NCBI GenBank assembly: GCA_965112735.1
Contig: OZ218965.1
Coordinates: forward strand, 1,364,001 to 1,428,000
Source: Phaeosaccion multiseriatum
Lineage: Eukaryota > Ochrophyta, other classes
DNA length: 64,000 nucleotides
Reading direction: 5' to 3'
Shown here: positions 59,089 to 64,000 of the stretch, in pieces
Layout of the letters: each line of letters starts with the position of its first letter
Position numbering within the stretch: the stretch's first letter is position 1
Translations under genes and position numbers: made by a program
Notes under the pieces: generated by a model
Databases searched by the model: none
What the model saw: only the letters and a program-made list of their open reading frames with translations
What the model was told of the DNA's origin: nothing

Positions 59089-59846
59089 ATGGCGGCGCCA
59101 TCAGATTTCGATCGGAGCTATGACGATGACCTGGATAAGTTGTTGGAAATCGGTCAGCAAATGGCTCAGGGGCAAAAGGTAACCAAACTGCCAAGAGAGG
59201 AGACAGAAAAGAGGGATGAGATTGCAGGAGAATCGGCACGGATGGGAACTGACGCTCGCCTTGGCACTACCTCTTGTTTCGTCCCGTTCCCCCTTCCACA
59301 TTTGCTGTGTCTTGTCCTCTCTCTCTGTCTCTCTCTCTCTCTCTCTCTCACCGACTTGAAGGCTGGCGACGGTGAGCAGAACAAGCAGCAATTCGAGTAT
59401 GAGCTTCAGTCCTCGGATGGATATGAAGAGGAGGAGGAGGAAGAGGAGGAGGAGGAGGAGGAGGAGGAAGGGGGCCAGGAGGGAGACATCGGAGAAGACG
59501 ACGCGAACTCGAGCATGCTGGTGGGGCATAGTTTGCTGTCTATTGGAGGCACGCCACCCCCTGTGCTTCCTCCACCAACGTCAGAGCGTGTCGACCCGGG
59601 CGCGACGAGTGGGCACGGCGATGGAGAGGGCAGTGGGGGAGGTGGATGGATGGCTTCCCCAGGCAATGCGGAAGGGGGAGAAGGGGCGAGGGCGGCACCT
59701 GTGGCGGAGGCCCTCAGTATCGATGACGCCGAAGTGATGTACGTTGTGCAGCAGCTGCGGGACGACTTCGAGGACAAGGTGAGCTGTAGATATGTGCACG
59801 TTGCCCTTTCTCTCTCTCGACTGCGGATCTGTGCCTCTTCTTCCTG

Positions 59847-59882
<36 letters not shown>

Positions 59883-60781
59883 TGTGCACCTCTCAGAGCC
59901 TGAGGGAGTATCTCGAATGGTGTGGATATTTGGGAATGTTTCTGGAGGGTATTCTATGATTGTCTTTTCAGTGCCGCCCCGCGGCTTTGCCCTTCCTCCT
60001 CTGTGCCTACTCTTCTATGTAGCCACACTCTCCCTTCGGACAGCCTCGTTCCACCCGCCCGTCCCCGTCACCCTCTCCCGTCCATACTTCCTTCCACCCT
60101 CACCTTCTCTCTACCTTCTCTCTGCCAATCAAAAACTGCCCCCACCATGCAATCAATATATAAGGTGCTCACCAAGGCGTCTGGGTTAGTGGGCAGTCTG
60201 AAGAGGCGGCTGGAGGGGGAGAAGGAGGCCCAGCGTAGGCAGATGGAGGACGCACTGTATGCAGTCACCACTCAGAGCGAGGCGACCATCAAGTCGCTGC
60301 AGGAGGCTTTGCAAGCGCAGACGCAGCAAGCACAACAGCAAGAGGTGAAGATGGAGAGGCTATGCGACAAGATGGCGAACCTAAAGAAGCGCTCAGGTGA
60401 GGAGTGAGTGAGTGAGTGAGTGAGTGAGTGAGTGAGCGTATCTGTCCCCCGCCTCGGCTCTGCACCACCCCCTTGGCCTTCCCTTCTCTCCCTCTTGTCT
60501 TATCTTTGTTGTGCCTACTCCCCCCTCTCTATACATCTCCGTCTGAAGGCAAACTAGTGGGCGTGTCGGCGGGCTTCTTTCAATGGAGGGAGGCAGTCAT
60601 GGAGGAGCGGCAGCAGCGGCTGAACATTAAAAACGCCAACAAACACGCAAGGTACCTTACGTATTCATATACCCATGTCTAATAACTACACACACATAAG
60701 TGTAGGCAGGCTCGGTTTCAGCGTCAGTTTATTACACCACCCACCCAACCTGCCTACCCCTCTCTGCCTCTCTCTCTCTTC

Positions 60782-60823
<42 letters not shown>

Positions 60824-61806
60824 TCTCTCCCTCTCTCTCTCTCTGCACAGAGCCCTGTACCAAGCCAAGGCCTTTGAGTCGTGGCGAGGGGAGACGCGGA
60901 GGAGGGCCGTAGAGCGCGCTGAAGACCTCGCTGAGCGGCGGCTTGAGGCTGTAACCAAGGAGATTATCCGCCGCTACGAGGACTCGCTGGAGCAGATGAG
61001 GGTCGAGCTCCACAGCGCCAATGAGCAGATACACATGGTGCGTGTATGCGTGTGTGCGTGTGTGCGTGTGTGCGTGTGGGTGGGCGGGTGTGTGAGCGTG
61101 AGTATGTGTATAAGGGGGGGGGGGAGGGGGAGGACCCGTCGGGAGGGGGAATCCTCGAGCAGACGAGCTTCACTTCACAGACCTTTGCGCTCACGTAACA
61201 GGCCCCACTTCCTCTCTTTTTCTCCCTCCCTCTCTGTCCCCGTCTTCCCTCTCTTCCTCCCTTCACCCCCCTCTTCCTCTCTTGCTCTCTCCCTCCCTCC
61301 CTCCCTCCCTCCTACTCTCCCTCCCCCCTCCCTCACCCCCTCCCTCCCCTCGCGCCCTGCCTGCCTGCCTCCTCCTCCTCCTCCTCCTCGTCCTCCTCGT
61401 CCTCCTCCTCCTCCTCCTCCTCCTCCTCCTCCTCCTCCTCCTCCTCCTCCTCCTCATCCTCATCCTCCTCCTCCTCCTCCTCCTCCTCCTCCTCCTCCTC
61501 CTCCTTCCCCCTTCCTTGCAGGAGCGCCAACGACAGAAGAAGATGGAGGATGACATGCGTCTGTCCATCCTTCGCGGCATATCTGTCATGAACATCGAAG
61601 CTACGAACCTCTTTGCAGAGAAGGACAGGGCGCCCTATGCTCAGGCTGAAGCAGCAGCACCAGTTGGTGATACAGCAGCAGCTGCTGCCGGAGGAGGAGG
61701 CGGATGGGCCGGGGGATATCCGAGTCAAGGAGGAGGAGGAGAAGGGGCTGTAGAGTCGGACGAGTATCCAAGACAGCAGGGCCCACCACACCCATCGATG
61801 CGATGA
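59089..61806 (+). CDS. POC5: Centriolar protein POC5 homologue
   Basis: Centrin-binding protein of the distal centriole lumen. Resolved exons: 59089-59178, 59362-59778, 60165-60396, 60549-60651, 60851-61037, 61522-61806. Between 59778 and 60165 a further exon near 59899-59950 (SLREYLEWCGY...) is likely but its donor was not fixed. Start DFDRSYDDDLDKLLEIGQQM; acidic poly-Glu; coiled coil KRRLEGEKEAQRRQMED; Trp repeats GFFQWREAVMEERQQ and KAFESWRGETRRRAVE; and the diagnostic C-terminal MEDDMRLSILRGISVMNIEATNLF, which matches the POC5 'DMR-AF-RG-C-LN-EAM-MF' block. The C-terminal tail is Gly/Ala-rich and includes one 15-nt unit (61661-61675). Its presence implies centrioles or a flagellate stage. 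Confidence 0.82.
61360..61510 (+). repeat. (TCC)n tract ending at a POC5 acceptor
   Basis: About 45 TCC units with a few TCG/TCA, terminating in CTTCCCCCTTCCTTGCAG, the acceptor of the last exon. Confidence 0.95.
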
Positions 61807-61940
61807 AGGAGACGGATGGTGCGTTTGCCCGCCCGTCCATGCTGCCGCGCTGGTGCGTGTGCGTGTGGGGGCAGTGTAGCGCGTGGACTGCATCACAGCA
61901 CGGGAGGAAATGCATGAGATGGCAGCTGATGAAATAAATA

Positions 61941-61975
<35 letters not shown>

Positions 61976-63282
61976 GTCCGGTGCTGTCATCAGCGACTCT
62001 TTGCTTCTCGTGAGGGGAGAGGGCGTGTGCTGTGGTTCAAGCAGAGTCACGCTCGGACGCCATTCAGACACGCCTCTTGACCTCAGGCACACACACACAC
62101 ACACACACACACACCAGCCACATCACCAGCTTCGCTGTCGTCTCACACCTTTGTTCAGCAAGTGTCTAGTCGGTCATAAATGCCGGCCGGGGAAACCGAC
62201 TTCGCACCTTGGCGTTTGAGCTTTCCTCGGCATGGAACAGAAACAAAGGCCGAATGAGTGTGCGTAGATGAGTGCGAGGCTGGTGATGTGGTGATAAATG
62301 GTTCGGTGGTGCGTGAAGAGCGGCTCTGCTTCAATCAAAGGTCATGGCAGGGAGGAAGAGGTGAAGCGTTTCGTGCAATACGTAGACCCCACCAACGAAA
62401 CAACGGGCGAGATGGATAATATATGGGTTGTGTTTTGTCTTGTCGCCCAGGCAGGCCAGCGGAGAGACAGGGGAAGGAAGGAAAGGTGACGTGAGTACTA
62501 CGAAGCACAAGTTAAAAGAATTGTGTGAATGAAGAGAAGTGTTGCTCTTGTCCCTTGGCACACCGTTCTCCTCCACAATGCGCACTGCGGAATCAGAAGC
62601 AAGAAAAGAGACCGCTTCCACCGCGTAGCTTTCCCACGACGAGGTCGTAATGGCGTCAGGGGGTGCCCGGCTTGGGAGAACAGCTCCGAGAGTCGTACTG
62701 TAGAGCCTCAGCGAGGCTTGGGCGTTGATGTACAACATTTAACCTATTATATCCTTATTGTATGATATTCAGACTATACAATTACAATTATTTATTACCG
62801 TTGAAAAAGAAAAAAGCGCCCCAAGCAATCAATCGACTTGAACTCATCCGCTCATCCATCCCACACTCGTTCCGCATGCCTGCCTGCCTGGCCGCCTGGC
62901 CGCCTGGCTGTCAGTGTCGCATCGTCCTTCCTTTCGTCCTCTACATGGATGTGGCAGAGCATTTGCTTTGCCAACATAGGCACGTCCAATCCAAGAACGA
63001 AAAGGGTTGCTCGTGCGACACACAGAGAGGGGAGCAAATGCCACGCATGCCCACTTGAGGGTTGCCCTTCCACCCGAACAGAATCAGAATGAATCCAATT
63101 TCTCCGGCGTCTCGCTCTCGCGTCTCCGCTACGACACGAAACAAATGGAGCAACACCGCCGCCAAGGGAGACTCGCCGCCTGACTCGCCTTCTTCCTTCT
63201 TCGCGTCCTCCTCCCAATGAAGCTCCGAGCAGACATCCACATCCCAGTCCATCCCCTCCTCCTCCCCGCTCCTTCGCCCTGC
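61807..63282. other. Spacer between POC5 and FAM32A-like gene, no recognised gene
   Basis: Two (CA)n runs (61944-61972 and 62089-62114). Short frames on both strands at 62298-62765 and 62838-63217 show no recognisable domain. An A/T-rich patch at 62730-62815 (TATTATATCC...AATTATTTATTACC) is notable against the GC-rich surroundings. Confidence 0.5.
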
Positions 63283-63817
63283 CTACCCGTTACCAGCAGC
63301 GGACACTCTTGGAATGTCATTGTGCTCCGTGCGGGTAGCGAGATCGGCATTCAGCATCTCGATACGCTCCTTGTGAGGTATCTTCACGGCCTCCTGGATT
63401 CGCAGCCTCTCCCTCTCCTTGGTCTGCTCCTTGAATCTCTTTTGCGCGGGCGTCAGGAAGTCGTCGATACTGAGCTCCTCCCCTTCCTCCCCCGCCCCTT
63501 TGCCTCCGCCCCCTCCCTCCCCGCTGCCACCATCCGACCCTTCCGCTGCCGCTGCGGCGGCGTCTCTCTCCTCCTTCTCCTTCCTGGCGGCCTCCTCCTC
63601 GCGGCCCCTCTTCTTCCTGCTCATTCGCATATTACACACACACGAAGGGGGGGGGGGTTGATGATTAGAGAGGGAGGACGGGCTACATAGTGCAGCGTGG
63701 TAGAGGCTGGTGAGACTGCACTTACCCCTTCTTCTTCTTGCTCTTCTTTGTGGCGAGGGAGCCGCCGCCCTTTAGGCTGAGACTCCCCCTCTTGAACGAA
63801 GTGTCTATTCCTGACAT
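63283..63817 (-). CDS. FAM32A-like protein
   Basis: Exons 63817-63726 and 63616-63283; 141 aa. N-terminus SFKRGSLSLKGGGSLATKKSKKKKG corresponds to the FAM32A opening (G-x-L-K-LKG...KKKKK). The C-terminus has LTPAQKRFKEQTKERERLRIQEAVKIPHKERIEMLNADLATRTEHNDIPRVSAAGNG, the family's conserved helix and 'TEH-DIPKVS' end. The human protein is a spliceosomal 3'-splice-site factor, and this one is inferred to be nuclear. The frame is also open upstream of Met 63817 to the window edge (starting WEEGQKEALARG), so a longer N-terminus or read-through from an upstream exon is possible. Intron 63617-63725 is 109 bp. Confidence 0.85.
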
Positions 63818-64000
63818 TGTGTGTGTGGTGTGGCTGCAGGCTTCAAACTTTGATCGATGTGCCCCCTCCGAATCCCCCTCCTCAGCGGAAAGTTCTCTGA
63901 AGTCAATGAGAGACAAAATCGATCCGACTTCATCCGACTTCCGTTTCGCCACATCAATAACTTCGCCTCTTGCTAAAGCTTCCTTCTGCCCTTCCTCCCA

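Overview
This window is nuclear DNA from a photosynthetic stramenopile (ochrophyte alga), judging from the sequence alone. Nearly every gene is split by GT-AG introns. Two nuclear genes, chorismate synthase and an elongation factor G, begin with a signal peptide followed by an 'A-F-A-P' cleavage motif (NGFAPM at 24.6 kb, DAFAPM at 47.2 kb), the hallmark of import into a heterokont secondary plastid. A eustigmatophyte-like alga is a reasonable guess, but genus and species cannot be read from the window. Microsatellites are exceptionally abundant: (GGA)n, (GGGA)n, (CA)n, (CT)n, (CAG)n, a 1.3-kb (GTGA)n array and a 0.9-kb (GTCT)n array.

Layout, left to right: an SFI1-like tryptophan-repeat protein (-, 3' end outside the window); a PNUTS/PPP1R10-like PP1 regulator (-); an unrecognised gene (-) head-to-head with METTL16 (+); a 498-bp inverted-repeat transposon-like element; a METTL13-like methyltransferase (-) head-to-head with plastid chorismate synthase (+); a Rab32-family GTPase (+); an RCC1-repeat protein (-) head-to-head with the selenocysteine enzyme PSTK (+); the mRNA cap methyltransferase CMTR1 (-) head-to-head with nucleoporin NUP85 (+); mitochondrial ribosomal protein bL21m (-) head-to-head with plastid EF-G (+); a sulfotransferase-like protein (+); an AGTRAP-like membrane protein (-) head-to-head with centriolar POC5 (+); and a FAM32A-like protein (-) at the right edge. 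Six of the gene boundaries are divergent pairs with only 187 to 376 bp between start codons. The genes are mostly housekeeping and do not form one pathway. RNA modification (METTL16, CMTR1), translation (EF-G, bL21m, PSTK, METTL13) and centrin-binding centriole proteins (SFI1-like, POC5) recur.

Exon models were built by hand from conserved protein sequence, splice consensus and phase continuity. Most multi-exon models close exactly in phase. Starts of the PNUTS-like, METTL13-like and sulfotransferase-like genes, one exon of POC5 and the C-terminus of PSTK remain uncertain.

The most unusual signals are: (1) a 15-nt unit, CAGTTGGTGRTACAG, scattered about 28 times on both strands through exons, introns and spacers, and read in different frames in different proteins; (2) microsatellite arrays that start at splice donors or end at splice acceptors; (3) a 9-nt micro-exon encoding part of the EF-G G1 region; (4) tandemly duplicated splice donors and acceptors in the RCC1 gene; (5) a GC-AG intron in chorismate synthase fixed by the conserved frame.
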